A stretch of DNA of 64,000 bases from Adineta vaga. Lineage: Eukaryota > Rotifera. The translations under genes and the position numbers were made by a program. Numbering within the stretch: the stretch's first letter is position 1; every line of letters begins with the position of its first letter. The stretch covers positions 11,470,001-11,534,000 of the forward strand of contig CP075494.1 of the NCBI GenBank assembly GCA_021613535.1, read 5' to 3'. A model generated the notes under the pieces. The model saw only the letters and a program-made list of their open reading frames with translations, was not told the DNA's origin and did no database searches. Positions 1 to 13,354 of this stretch are shown piece by piece.

Positions 1-2218
1 CCATTGCTTTCAAATTTATTTCCTGCTTCATCATTAGCACTGTTCTGATCAAAACGTTGGCCATTCTAATTTAAACGAGAAAAAAAACATATATAAGATT
101 ATTAATCTTTGAGTGAACCTTAATCATAAGATTCTCGTTTTCTTTTTTATGTATTCAAAACTAATTTGGAATCATTATCAAAAAAACAAACTCATTTTTT
201 TCTTATTTTACCTCTGAACTAAACGGTTTTCCTTTTAGTCATTTAGTAAAAATATACTTTCGAAATTACGGCTGTCACAGTTTGTTAATGAGTCGTTGTC
301 AAGGTATATGTTTTAGGCTATAGAAGACTATGACAAACAAAAAAGCTACACATTAGTACTAATTAATAAGATGAAGGATTCATTTAAGCATTTTGTCTTC
401 GAAAGAAAAATGAATAAAAATAAACATACAAATTTGAGAAGATTCCAATCGAAGACATAATCATATGTAAAACCTTGTCGATGGAATAGATTACGAAATA
501 GTTGCCGTAAATATCTAAATAAATTCAAAGTTGTTAGAAGTTTTCTATTGTCATTAATGGTTAAACATACGAATAATCTGGTTTGTCATCAAAACGTAAC
601 GAACGACAATAGGATAAATATGTTGTAAATTCTATTTGAAATAGAGAATAATTAATTTAAATGATCTTATTCAAAAAAGTATTTCTTACCTGGAAAACCT
701 TTACATAATTCTTCGATTGGTGTTGACATTTTCTTCTCACTAATTCGTTCATATTTTTGACGTTTTGTTGCTGCTTTCAAACCTTGCCACTATAATCAAA
801 TAGATCATTTATTTTTTAAACAAAAATCTCTTTTTCAATTTTTACCGGAAGACTTCCACGATTAAAATACATGAGTACATAACCAAGGGATTCCATGTCA
901 TCTCGGCGACTTTGTTCTAATAAAACAAAAACATGATCATTTCATTGGTGCAATCAATCATTCGAAAACAGTTCTATTTATAAGACATTGTGTAGGAAGA
1001 GTAACTGTATACTACCAGGTACAGAACAGAACGCGTAAACATAACAAAATCTGTTAACACTCTGTCTGTCATATCAAAAGTAATTTATCACAATTAAGAT
1101 ATTAGATTTTTGTTTCTTTTTTGTCATAATCTGTCCAGCTATAAATTCGTCTTAATCTTCGGAATCGAAAAAGAAAAGAACAAACCAATGCCAAGATGGG
1201 TATTGATTGAAGCATAACGTGCTGTGCCAGTTAAGTTTTTGTTTTCTCGGTATGGTATATGTTGATGTGTACGTGCATCTCGATATTTTTTAGCAAGGCC
1301 AAAATCAATAATATACACAAGATTGCCTTTGCGACCAAGGCCCATCAAAAAGTTGTCTAAAGAAAAGTATTTTCTTTTTATTCAATGATAAAATTGAATT
1401 ATCTACCTGGTTTAATATCTCGATGAATGAAATTTTTCGAATGAATAAAATCAATTCGACTGACCTATATTCAAAATATTAAGATTCATTTTTTTTTATA
1501 GAGAATAATACAATTCACTAGAGATTACTATCCAAATATAGAAGAACAAATTGACACTTAATGTAAGAAAAGAAAAGCATCGCTCACATTATTGTCATGC
1601 TAAATCATTTCTCGCTATTCATTACGACAACTACGTTGATGCAATTTAACTCGTCTCTAGTACAATATAAAAAGGGTTTTTTAACTTTCGAAAAGGAAAA
1701 AAATATGTGTTCGAAATATTTGTCTAATATACACACATCTATGTATGTCATCATAATACAAAATGCTGATAACATCGTGCATAGTTCATTTTAACGTGAC
1801 AATAAAAATTCAGTATGAAATATGATTCAAAAAATGAAAGAAAAGTTAAAGCAATTTCTTTTTTCCCCTCTCTATATCATACCATTTGGTCAGCAAGTAA
1901 AAGGACCGTTTTGAGTGAAAATTTCCTTGAGCAAAAATTAAATAGATCTTCTAATGATGGTCCAAGTAAATCCATAACCAGAACATTATAATCTCCTTCT
2001 GCGCCACACCATTTAATCAATGGAATTCCAACACCACCTTGCATCAATCGATAAATTTTCGATTCTATATGTAATTGAGGATGTTTCGTTCGAACACATT
2101 CTAATTTAATTGCGACTTCTTCGTTCGTTGCAATATTTGTTCCAAGATATATATCACCAAATGATCCTGAACCAATCTTACGTCCAAGACGATATTTATG
2201 ACCGACACGTAATTCCAT
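1..2218 (-). CDS. Casein kinase 1, delta/epsilon type (3' end outside window)
   Basis: A serine/threonine kinase of the CK1 family. Eight exons are visible: 2218-1883, 1464-1407, 1356-1186, 916-846, 789-690, 631-571, 514-430 and 65-1, the last continuing past the left edge. Joined, they keep one frame. The start is [20 protein letters not shown], with a glycine loop near residue 16. The catalytic loop reads [11 protein letters not shown] and the magnesium loop DFGLAKKY. The kinase domain closes with [15 protein letters not shown] and FDWNLLKF, which is characteristic of delta/epsilon rather than alpha CK1. The last exon begins a polar tail ([15 protein letters not shown]), the usual place of the autoinhibitory C-terminus. 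CK1 delta/epsilon acts in circadian, Wnt and DNA-repair signalling in other animals; that role is inferred here. It is divergent from the zinc-finger gene at 2673. Confidence 0.93.
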
Positions 2219-2672
2219 TATATTGTTTATTTAATTCGGGAAGGATTGAAGGAGCAATAGAAAAAGCAAGAGCACACAGAGATATCGATGGATAGGTATT
2301 TATAGACGATTACTCATCATTTCGAATCAATGGCTATTAGATAGAGATAAAAAAAATACAATCTAAAATGACGAAAAAAAAATTCAGCTGATGTGTGGGT
2401 GCATTGAACCATCATCAACATATTGTCCTCTCTTTTCTTTCCATTTCTACTCGTAAAGCAACAACTGATGTTATTTCTCTTTCTTTGTATATTCAATAGA
2501 AACCAATGACGAACAAGGCGCGCCACATGTTCGAATAATCTTGACGATATGTGGCGCTGGATGTTTGTTTTATTTATTAGAAGAAAAAAGAAGAGGAAAA
2601 AAACATGTCACGATGATTTTGGTTACGATTGTAAATTAAAGTGTTTTGATTGTTATTTCTAACCAAAATATA
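2219..2672. other. Intergenic region between divergent genes
   Basis: About 450 bp separate the CK1 start (minus) from the zinc-finger start (plus). Both genes read outward, so the promoters of both should lie here. I see no TATA box, CArG box or repeat that I could name with confidence. The short ORFs are not supported. Confidence 0.6.
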
Positions 2673-5217
2673 ATGGAATTTGAGGAAATTCAATTGATTG
2701 TTAGTAAGGCTATTGAACAGACGAAAACACATCAAATTGATCTATTAATGAGATGGCTTGATGGAATACTTTCTAAATATCGAGATTCAACTTTATGTAA
2801 GTTTTCTTTTCTTTTTCATAGTAAATAAAATATGATTGGAATAAATTTCAAAGATAAAAAAAGTCCTAATTGTTGTTGAAAAATAAAGGACATATGAATT
2901 TGAATAACAAAGCAAAACAAGATATTTCTCATTTACTTTTAGCTTCAAATCAAACACTGAATAAACTCAGTAATGGCCAACGATTTATTTGTCCCTGTGG
3001 TCGATCATTTTGTACAGAGATAACAATACATGAAACGACAAATGTTGATGCTAGTTCTCCTCCTGCAACACCTATGCTTTCACTCAAAACTGATCTGAAA
3101 CATCATCAACATTCACAAGAATTAATTTCAAAACGATCACGTATTTCACTGATGGATACACCTCACACGACAACAACAACAACTACAATATTGAATTCAT
3201 CCTCATTAATTGTACCTTGGTCAACGGCAAATATGAAAAACTATGAAGCTAGTCCAGGTTTGATTTGTGATCAATTTTTGTAGTCATCTCTAAGAATTGA
3301 TCTTCTTCCTTTTTTTTTTAAAGAATTAATGAATGCAGAATCTAATCGTGGTGAAAGTGACATTGAATTATCAAGTGATGAATCACGATGTTTAGAAGAT
3401 ATTGAAGCTGTTTTATCCCCCGACAAAACAACGATCTCAAATTTTATTTATTCAAATGATTTATGGACGACACCTTCACTTTCCAGTACTGCAAATAGTA
3501 CTCTTACAAATTCAACTAATAATCATGATGATGATGATAGACAAGAACAGCAACAAATGATAACATTGAAACCCGTTAGTAATGAACCATTATCACCAAC
3601 ACCTGCTCTTATTCATGATGGAGATATGTGTAAAACAGTTGCAACAATTCATAGACGACCGATGCTTGTCGCCTTTGTTGATCCTCGAGCATGTTCACCG
3701 ACGGGACCAACTCATTTCAAATGTACTCAATGTCATGAAACATTTGATAGTCTTCTTCTTGGTCAAGATCATGCCAATAATGGCATGTGTACATCTGATG
3801 CAACAATCAATGTATGTCATAGAAAACTTTTCCTATCAATTGAGAATTACAAGATGTACTTTGACTAGTAGTCTAAAAATAAGAATGATATAATCATGAT
3901 AGACAACTTGAAATTTTTATCAAATATTTTTTTCTATCGTTCCATGTAAATAGATGTAACCTTCCAAAGATCAAATTACTCAGAAAGAAATTGCTCATAC
4001 CTAACATTATCCAGATGTTGTCTTGACGAAGAAGGTCATTTATTGTGTTCTCTTAGTTTTTTGCTTACAGTTAACTGTCAATCTTAAGGAAACGAGTGTC
4101 GAATGTCTTTAATCCAAAAATATTTGAACAATTCAATTTGACAGTCGAAAGAAAAATTTATGAGATATGTCAAATTTCTATAATTTACACTTTTTTTGCG
4201 GATAAAATAAAAACTAAATTGTTCATACACACGAGAGGACAAGAGAACACATCCAAACTTATTAGATAGTTTTAATTTTATCGTATACGTCTGTATACCG
4301 TTGTACTTTTTACCAATATTCGAAATTTCAATAGCTTGTAGTACTTGTTGTTTTGCAGAGACGAAAAGAGAAAATGAATTAAATTTTGTGAAAGCACTTG
4401 AAATTGAAATAAATCGTATACTAAAGTATTCGAATACATTCACAAAACTTCTCTCGAATATGGAATATATTTCTTGTTTGATTATTGCTAGACATTGGAG
4501 AACTCTGATACACCTTCATCACCTGCTGTTTCACCATTATTCGATCCTTTTCAAGAAGAATTGGTAAAGGAAATTATCCTGTTGATTATATTTACATCTT
4601 ATTTTTCGTTAATAAATAGGATGAAGCAGTTCCAACTCGATCTGATACAAAAGCAGCATGTCCTGTTTGTAAGAGATAATCACATCTGAATGATTGAAAT
4701 TTGTTTTTAATAAATATATGTCATTTTTATTTAGGTAATAAAGTTTTTAGTAGCGTTCATACAATGGTTCGTCATAAGACGTCTATACATGATCGGCAAG
4801 TTCGTTATGGATGCAATATTTGTGGTCGTTTTTTCTTTCGTAAAGATAAATTAACTTCCCATATGGTTTATCATCAAGATTTTGATACTTATATTTGTTG
4901 TTTTTGTTCTGTTGGTTGTAAATCACGTATGTTAATGAGACAACATTTAAAACGCGAGTAAATATTTTATTTGAACAAAAGAAAATATCGTTTGATTACA
5001 AATCATTGTTTTTCTTCTTAGTCATGTTATATCAGGTGAAGATACACGTTTAAATGATATATTAAACCAATGTCAAGTCAAAAAATCACTCAATCTAGAA
5101 ACAAATATGTCCGTTGCTTATGGGTCTGATCGATCAATTACATCATTAAAACGAAATCATACGTTAATAACACCAGAAAATGATATTAAACAATCGACAT
5201 CGATGAGTAGTAATTAA
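2673..5217 (+). CDS. C2H2 zinc-finger protein
   Basis: A putative DNA-binding nuclear protein of about 498 residues. Exons: 2673-2796, 2913-3257, 3324-3811, 4492-4563, 4620-4668, 4735-4957, 5022-5217. The N-terminal half is polar and low in complexity (Asp, Ser, Thr and His runs). Near its end it has one C2HC-like motif, HFKCTQCHETF followed by H and C. Three consecutive C2H2 fingers follow: CPVCNKVF with H-x4-H, YGCNICGRFFFR with H-x3-H, and ICCFCSVGC with H-x4-H. The first finger is split by an intron inside its second cysteine codon. The intron at 3812-4491 is unusually long for this window. The exon 1/2 join is uncertain: the acceptor with the better tract, before 2889, makes a TGA, so I used the AG before 2913. 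No orthologue recognised. Confidence 0.78.
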
Positions 5218-5433
5218 TTTTATATTTTAGTCTCGTTCACAGTGGACGATACTCTTTCCTTCTTCTTCTTTTTTTCTTTGGTGTAGTCTTTAGATATCTG
5301 ATCATCTATTTGCCGATTGTAAATTTTATATACATACATATATACATAAATATATATTTCTTTTTTGTTTATATTATAAGAATTAATTGGAAAAGCAAAA
5401 ATCTGACTATAAATAGAAAAGAAAACTAACAAT

Positions 5434-6616
5434 TTAATCAGCATCAAATGTGATTTGACCAGGTCCACCACTTTTCATATAACGACGATACGCTTTATAA
5501 CGACCAGATTCACTTAATTTTTTCTTTTGTTCTTCATCTTTTTCTTCTTTCCATTGACGAAAATTTTCCTTTATCCATGTTTGTCGATTCCATAATTGAT
5601 TTTGTTCTTTTTCAGGTAAAGATTCATATTGTTCACGGCTAATCTTTAAATAACAACAAATCAAATAGATCTTTTCATCATCACCCATTTCATGCTTATT
5701 TAAATGAAATTTAAAAAACCATCGAAGATGCCATTTTAATTTGAGAAATAGATTATAAGGAAATAAGATCATTTGAAGCCAAAGTATACGTTTAATACCT
5801 AAGAAGGATATTCATAGATAGATAGATTGAATAGAAATAAAATAAAACATACTTGGTTTCTGATAACCACCTTTAATATCAAGTTTCTGTTCAACAATTT
5901 GTTTTAAAATAACTTCTTCTTCTTGTTTACTCATTGCTTTTCGTCCACGATTTTTCTTCGATGTATCTCCACCTCCAAGTAAACCTTCTTGTCGAGCAAT
6001 TTCTTGTGCTTGTAAACGATATCTCGGTACGGTAACAAGATAATTAATTGCAGCATTATAATTGCTATGTTGACTAAATAGAAAAATAAACTTTTACTTT
6101 CGAATAAAACGATTTCGTACAAGAAACAAACCTATAATATTGAATTGCACTAATAACAGATATGAGTATAAATAAAACAACACGAACATCCACTTTCGGT
6201 GCATATCGATGACGATAATATCGATAATAATGTGAATAATATCTATTCAAAGAATAGAATTCAATTATTTGTCTGAGATTGAAATAAAAAAAAGTAATGA
6301 CTTACTCATTTGGATTATCTAACATTCGATCGTAATCTATTCGTGTTTCTTCATCTTTCAAAATTTCATATGCATTAGCAAATGCACGAAATCGTTCGGT
6401 ATATAGTTGTTTATCTTCTACTGTTTTAGCCATATCTGGATGATATTTTTTTGCTAATCCTCGATATGCTTTAACAATTTCTTGTTTAGTCGATGTTCGT
6501 GTAACATTCAATAAATCATAACAATTTTCTCGACCACAATAGAGTCCATCAATTAATGAATGAACATGAAGAACAAAGAAATTAAGTAAAAGAAATAGAT
6601 ATAGATAAAATTTCAT
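5434..6616 (-). CDS. DNAJC25: DnaJ homolog subfamily C member 25
   Basis: A membrane J-domain co-chaperone of the DNAJC25 type, 335 residues (human about 360). Exons: 6616-6306, 6242-6132, 6073-5853, 5798-5434. It starts with a signal-like segment (MKFYLYLFLLLNFFVLHVHS). The J domain follows: CYDLLNVTRTSTKQEI, then KKYHPDM carrying the HPD motif, then YEILKDEETRIDYDRML. Next are APKVDVRVVLFILISVISAI (membrane segment) and a second membrane-proximal stretch, LWLQMILFPYNLF. The C-terminus, RYMKSGGPGQITFDAD, matches the family ending. It is head-to-tail behind TAF13, with its start 41 bp after the TAF13 stop. A TTTTCAG acceptor-like site lies 7 nt before its ATG, so the mRNA may get its 5' end by trans-splicing. 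Confidence 0.93.
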
Positions 6617-6657
6617 ATTGTATCTGAAAAGTAACAAAAGATTATTTATTTACACAT

Positions 6658-7229
6658 TTATTCAAGACCTTTTGATGGTTCATCAAAAGCTTTTCGAGCG
6701 CGTTTTAATTCTTCATTCATCGATAAAAGTTCTTTTACACGTGCGTATTTTCTTGGATCATGCCGAAGTAAATATAAAATATCGTTTACAACGATACGAC
6801 CTTGTTTATTGCTACCTATTTCCGATGCTTTCAATGTCTAATGAAGAAAATAAAATTAGCTATGAAGAAAATTGTTCTCAAAGAAACTTACCATATCTGT
6901 AATATATTGTAGAACAAGATCTTCAAGTAATTCAACTGATTCAGCATATGGTTGAGGATCATCACCAAAGCCATACATCATATTTCGAACTAAATTGAAA
7001 AAATAAAGATTTGTGTTTTGTTTTGAAAAGGATTAGATCTTACGTTCTTTTGAAAATAAACGTTTTCGCACTTGATTATCACTACTTGCAGCGCCTGATG
7101 GTGAAGGACGTGCGGCAGATGCATCATGCTATATAGATATAATCGATTTTTTTTTTGTTTTGAAAGGGTTTTTATCAAGAAAAATTAACAATCACTTACA
7201 CGTTTGTCGTTTGATGGTTGACCAGCCAT
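6658..7229 (-). CDS. TAF13: TFIID subunit 13
   Basis: Histone-fold subunit of general transcription factor TFIID, 130 residues (human 124). Exons: 7229-7200, 7128-7044, 6989-6892, 6837-6658. Recognition rests on KRLFSKEL, MMYGFGDDPQPYAESVELL, ITDMTLKASEIG, GRIVVNDILYLLRHDPRKYA and MNEELKRARKAFDE, the conserved TAF13/SPT3-type fold that pairs with TAF11. The first 40 residues are polar and poorly conserved, as in other TAF13 proteins. I chose MAGQPSNDKR at 7229 because it gives the family length. An in-frame ATG at 7388, directly after a TTTCTACAG acceptor-like site, would add 53 residues. The gene probably shares a transcript, or at least a promoter region, with DNAJC25 downstream. Confidence 0.93.
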
Positions 7230-7486
7230 GTAGTTTATTCTATCGATACTTGAATCAATAATTATATTGAATAAAAAAGGAAAAGAGTGGGAAAAGGGTG
7301 TAGACGTAAGAAAGAAAGCGATCGAATCAGAAAAAAAGATACTAAATGTGTGTCGCTCTATTTTAATTCGCTTGTTTATGCCCGACATCTGTAGAAAGAG
7401 AAAATTAAAAGAATTGAAGAAGTGAATCGTATAATAATTACATTTATTTGAATATAGAAAAAATATTTTTTGCCGTAATAAAACAC

Positions 7487-7812
7487 TTTCGATGTACAAT
7501 CGATGGACCAGTGTCTTGATAGTCGTTTTTTTTATATCAACGTTCTTGGAAATGTTGATAATGAATCAAGAATCAAAATACCAACCCACACAGCAGATTC
7601 TCGTTCAAGCGAAGCATCAGTTACATGCAATAAAGGTTGTTCATCACAGAAAGTGTGATGTCATATGTTTTACATGTCATTCCAATGGGTGACAATAGCA
7701 TGTTCAGTAGAATAATGAACAGTCGAAAGATTTCTCTTTTCGATTGTTTTATTTCCAATGAAAGATTCATCGAAATCGATTTCATTATTGCTATACAATG
7801 ACATAGGATTCA
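7487..7812 (-). pseudogene. Decayed actin relic
   Basis: Minus-strand remains of an actin gene. From the 5' side there is an N-terminal piece reading ESFIGNKTIEKRNL, then HYSTEHAIVTHWNDM (compare [15 protein letters not shown] in the intact genes). It is followed by stops and HHTFCDEQPL. The sequence then jumps to the C-terminal exon: SAVWVGILILDSLSTFPRTL, with GPSIVHRKC only in another frame. The whole middle of actin is missing and several stops and shifts are present. It is head-to-tail with four other actin loci, so it is best read as a dead member of the same tandem array. Confidence 0.8.
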
Positions 7813-7955
7813 AACGAGAAATTATTCTAAAAATTATTAAAAGCGATCGCAAGCAACTCTTTTTCTGTTTTGTACAATATATAAGACTTCTTTGAATAAT
7901 ATCATAGGTTTTTTCAATTTTATTTAATAAAATAAACAAAAAAACTTCAAGAGAA

Positions 7956-9256
7956 TCAGATACATTTTCTATGTATAATCGATGGACCGACGTCTTCGTA
8001 GTCTTTTTTTGAAATCCACATTCTTTGAAACGTTGATAATGATGCAAGAATTGAACCACCAATCCATACGGAATATTTTCGTTCAGGGGCTGCGACTACT
8101 CGAATTTTTTGATTTGGTGGGAACTTGACTTCCAATTCTTTCTTCATTCGATCAGCAATGCCCGGAAACATGGTATTTCCTTGAAAAAAAATTAAATCAC
8201 ACTGATTTATCATGAGTATTCAAATGTATTTACCTCCGGATAAAAGAATATTATTATAAAAATCGCGTCGTATATCCGTTTCACAAGTCATAATGGCATG
8301 ATGTACTAAATCAGTGATACCAGGCTCTCGTTGACCCATTATTTCTGGATTAAAAAGTGCTTCAGGACATCGAAAACGTTCATTGCCAATGACTATATAT
8401 TGACCATCAGGTAACTTATAATCCTGGTTATAATTTCTCGACCGCTTTGACAATGTCATTTCTTCTTCAAAATTTAATGCAATATAACCATGTTTTTCTT
8501 TCATATCTCGTACGATTTCTCGATCACTAGTAGTTGAAAACGAATAACCACGTTCAGCCAGTAATCTCATCATCCAATTAGTCAAATCACGTCCGCCAAG
8601 ATCTGAGCGACAGATTCCACGCTGCATAGCATAACCTGGAGAAAAAACTAGAAACTATAGAGAAAAAAAAATCAATGACTTTACCTTCATAAATAGGCAT
8701 TGTTTGTGTGACACCATCTCCACTTTCGACAATAATACCTGTTGTTCGACCCAAGGTATAAAATGACAGAACACCTTGTTTAGCTATATACATTGCTGAA
8801 GAACATAAAAACAATAACTATATATTGTATATAATTGAAAATAATCTACTTACCGGGAACTTTAAAATGTTCAAACATGATCTGTGTCATTTTTTCACGA
8901 GAACCTATTGGATTCAATGATGGTTCACTCAATAGAACGGGGTGCTCTTCAGGCAAAATATGAAGTTCGTTGGAGAATGTATGATGCCAAATTTTTTCCA
9001 TATCATCCCAATTTATTACTATTCCATGTTCGATTGGATAACGAATAACAGAATGTTCTTTGCTCATTGATAATTTATATCCAATCAATAAATCCATCTG
9101 ACTTGTTTTTGACAGGGTTGAATCATGATATGGACATCCGATCTTATTAGGAACAACTGCATGAGGTGCATCATCACCAGCAAATCCGGCGTAAATATTT
9201 CCGGAACCATTATCAATGACAATTGAACGAGTCTCTTCTTCTGGAAAAAGTGACAT
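7956..9256 (-). CDS. Divergent actin / actin-like protein 1
   Basis: An actin-fold ATPase of 379 residues. Exons: 9256-8854, 8795-8685, 8635-8234, 8179-7956. Intron positions and phases are the same as in the canonical actins further right. Visible actin landmarks are [20 protein letters not shown] (phosphate loop 1), [39 protein letters not shown] (phosphate loop 2), [20 protein letters not shown] and the C-terminus [10 protein letters not shown]. Residues 40-65, the DNase-loop region, differ strongly ([20 protein letters not shown]). The Ser-Gly-Asp-Gly of loop 2 is kept, but the preceding Asp of actin is Glu here. The ORF is open throughout, so it is probably a functional specialised actin rather than a pseudogene. 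No CArG or TATA box like that of the canonical pair was seen upstream. Confidence 0.88.
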
Positions 9257-9554
9257 TCAATGTCAAAATAGATTTCTTGGACAGGTTATTTTAAAAATCT
9301 AAATATTGTTGAGTAAATATCTGTTAGTTTTCATTCTGACAAACTAATGAATGGATACGATTCTAACCAATGGAGATAAATGTTATATCAACATCAACAT
9401 GTGAACATATAAAGTATTCTGTGTTTCACTATTTGATCGGTAATCTATGTTTTTATATTTATCAAAAAAACTCGAACAAATCCTGAATCAGGATGACATA
9501 AAAATATTCATTACAATTTGCAAACATCTGATGAGAAATATAAGAATTTCGTAA

Positions 9555-10858
9555 TTACAAACATTTTCGATGTGCAATCGATGGTCCGAATTCGTCATAA
9601 TCCTGTTTTGATATCAACATACTCGAAAATGTTGACAATGAACTAAGAATTGACCCACCGATCCAAGCAGCATAAAGTCGTTGTGATTCGCCGATAGTAC
9701 GAATTCGACTGACTTTTGGAACTAATATATTTAGTTCTTTTTCTATTCGATCTGAGAAACCAGGACACATAGTTGTACCTACATATCAACAACTATTAAG
9801 TACTTTATTAAAAATAATACATAATAACTCACCACCAGATACGACTATCCTACGATACAATTCATGTTGAAGATCAACATTACATTTCTTTATAGAATCA
9901 TGCAGTAATTCAACAAGACCTAATTCATTATAACCGGCCAGAGTTGGTGTAAATAGTATTTCTGGACATTGGATACATGCTTTTCCGATCGTTATAATTT
10001 GACCATCAGGTAATTGATAGTTCTTCTCATTTTCATTCAAATATTTCGAAGATACCATCTCTTTTTCAAAATTTAAGGCAATATAAGTATGTTTTTCTTT
10101 GAGATCTCGAACAATTTCACGTTCACTTGTAGTTGAAAATGAATAACCACGCTGAGCCAAGAGTTTTATCATCCAATTGGTCAGATCACGTCCAGCGATA
10201 TCCAGACGATTCATTGCATGCAATACAGCATAGCCTATAATATAAGTAATAGTTAAAGAACAAAATCTATACAATACAAAATCTAACCATCAAGAATAGG
10301 TACTGTACATGATACACCATCACCACTGTCAACTACGATTCCAGCTCTTCTACCAGATGCATAAAATGAAAGCACAGCTGGGAATGTTACATAGAGCGCT
10401 AAATATGAAAATGATTCATGGAAGATGTATGTATGAAAATCAATGGAAGAAATTCTTTTACCAGGTACATTGAAATGTTCAAATAATATTTGTGCCATTT
10501 TTTGACGATTCCCTTTTGGATTCAATGGTGCTTCCGTGAGTAGAACTGGCTGTTCTTCAGGTATTTTACATATTTTATCAAAAACTGTATGCCATATCTT
10601 CTCCATATCATCCCAATTTGTAACAATGCCATGTTCAATAGGATAATGAATGTTTGAAAGATCACCTGTTATCGATATCTTATCTTTAATATTTTGAGAA
10701 TAATTAGTATTGTTCTGATAAGCTGGAATATGTGACTGGCGACCCACAGTTGTATGAAAGGTAATGCACGGAGAAATTTCTCCAGAAAAACCAGCTTTTA
10801 TTACTCCAGAACCGTTGTCAATAACAACCGTTTCCATACCTTCGTATTTATATGACAT
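9555..10858 (-). CDS. Divergent actin / actin-like protein 2
   Basis: A second diverged actin, 377 residues. Exons: 10858-10462, 10398-10288, 10234-9833, 9778-9555, with the array's shared intron positions. It keeps [78 protein letters not shown] and the ending [10 protein letters not shown]. The DNase loop is replaced by an Asn/Tyr-rich segment ([19 protein letters not shown]). The stretch between the usual KEITALAPS and APPERKY motifs has diverged to [20 protein letters not shown]. These changes fall on filament contact surfaces, so assembly into normal F-actin is doubtful (inference). The frame is fully open. It lies head-to-tail between actin-like 1 and the first canonical actin. Confidence 0.87.
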
Positions 10859-11228
10859 TTCATTCCAGTTTTAATAAGCCATCGAATTTTTCAAAAGTTT
10901 CGCTGAAAAGACTTTCTCGTACAGTTGTATTTCTTGAATACCAGGCTGAATGGATGTCGAAACAACCAATTAAGGTTACCTGACAGCAACTGTTGCTATT
11001 GCAAGATGTCCTTTCTCGTTCTGCCTTCTGTGTACCAACCGTCTTCAGTCAACAGTATGTCACTGAAACATTTTTTCTTCATATAGGGTAAGCACCGAAA
11101 AGCAACAAAGTTACCATTACAAGCTTAAACTATCTGAAAAAATGACATTCGCTCACATATATATAAATGATAATTTTATTTGAATATACAAAAAGAAGCA
11201 ATTATTTTCATGAAAAACAAATCGTAAT
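10859..11228. other. Spacer between actin genes
   Basis: Downstream flank of the first canonical actin and upstream flank of actin-like 2. I see no gene, repeat or motif in it. It is not shared with the second canonical actin, which marks the left limit of the duplicated block at the actin stop codon. Confidence 0.6.
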
Positions 11229-12555
<1,327 letters not shown>

Positions 12556-12622
12556 GTTTCGAGTTTTTGTTAGTGAATAGTTTGAAAGTGAATATAAGAT
12601 GTAGATTGAATAGTTAGCTTGT

Positions 12623-12632
12623 CTTTATATAG
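12623..12632 (-). promoter_or_regulatory. TATA box of actin copy A
   Basis: CTATATAAAG on the minus strand, 67 nt before the ATG. It lies about 37 bp downstream, in the reading direction, of the CArG element. The same element is present upstream of copy B. Confidence 0.75.
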
Positions 12633-12669
12633 TATGAGGTGTGTGTGAAAAAGTGCTGTCTTAGCATGA

Positions 12670-12679
12670 CCATATAAGG
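12670..12679 (-). promoter_or_regulatory. CArG box (SRF-type site) of actin copy A
   Basis: CCATATAAGG is a perfect CC(A/T)6GG serum-response element, palindromic in form, 38 bp upstream of the TATA box. This is the standard control element of animal actin promoters. It is retained unchanged upstream of copy B. Confidence 0.75.
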
Positions 12680-12763
12680 TAATTCATCCGTGTTGTCTAC
12701 CGTTTTCTTTGATGTTCGAAAGAGATTGAGTCATCAGAATGAAATTGTGCAATTTCTATTTTT

Positions 12764-13354
12764 TGACGTCCAGGTAAAGAGATGTATAGTGTATACCATA
12801 AAAGGAAATAGTTTGTTGACTGTCGTAAAATTTCTAATGGAAAAATATGACGAGAAAGGAGAAACTATATTTTATTTCGACGTAGTTCGAATGTCATGCT
12901 AGATAGATATTGCGAAAAGGTTTGCAAGCTGATAGAAAAATATTGTGAATATTAACAGACCTATTCTCTCGGCTGGAAGGAGATTGACGGCGAATGAATT
13001 AAAGAGTGTGATCGTTGATCTCTTTATAACAGATTAAAATGTCGAAAAAAACAACTAAGTATGATCAATTGTGATCTTACCAGATGGAGAGTTATCGTCG
13101 AAAGTTGTATGCTAAATCACATAACCTGTTCGGTTTTTTAATCTATTACTTTATCTAATGCTTCCTGGTGAAAAGATTCTGTTAAAGGTAACAGTTATCA
13201 ATTAAGATATGATGTAAAGTTATTGCACTGATCATTTATTAAACTGCCGAGAAATGAAACGTATCTATAATACAAGTTTAGTTATCCTTCGAAAGAAAAG
13301 TACAAGGATTAGAGTCCACCTTTACGAAACATTCATTTTATTGGAATAATGATC
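12764..13354. other. Intergenic stretch without a recognised gene
   Basis: AT-rich sequence that begins where similarity between the two actin copies ends. No open frame, repeat or regulatory motif I can support. Confidence 0.5.

Noticed and set aside
1597-1794. Plus-strand ORF of 65 residues opposite CK1
   Set aside because: Lies in a CK1 intron on the opposite strand, with no motif and no splice context.
4084-4443. Minus-strand ORF of 119 residues in the long zinc-finger intron
   Set aside because: Composition is that of AT-rich random sequence (F/S/I/K). No domain and no start or splice support.
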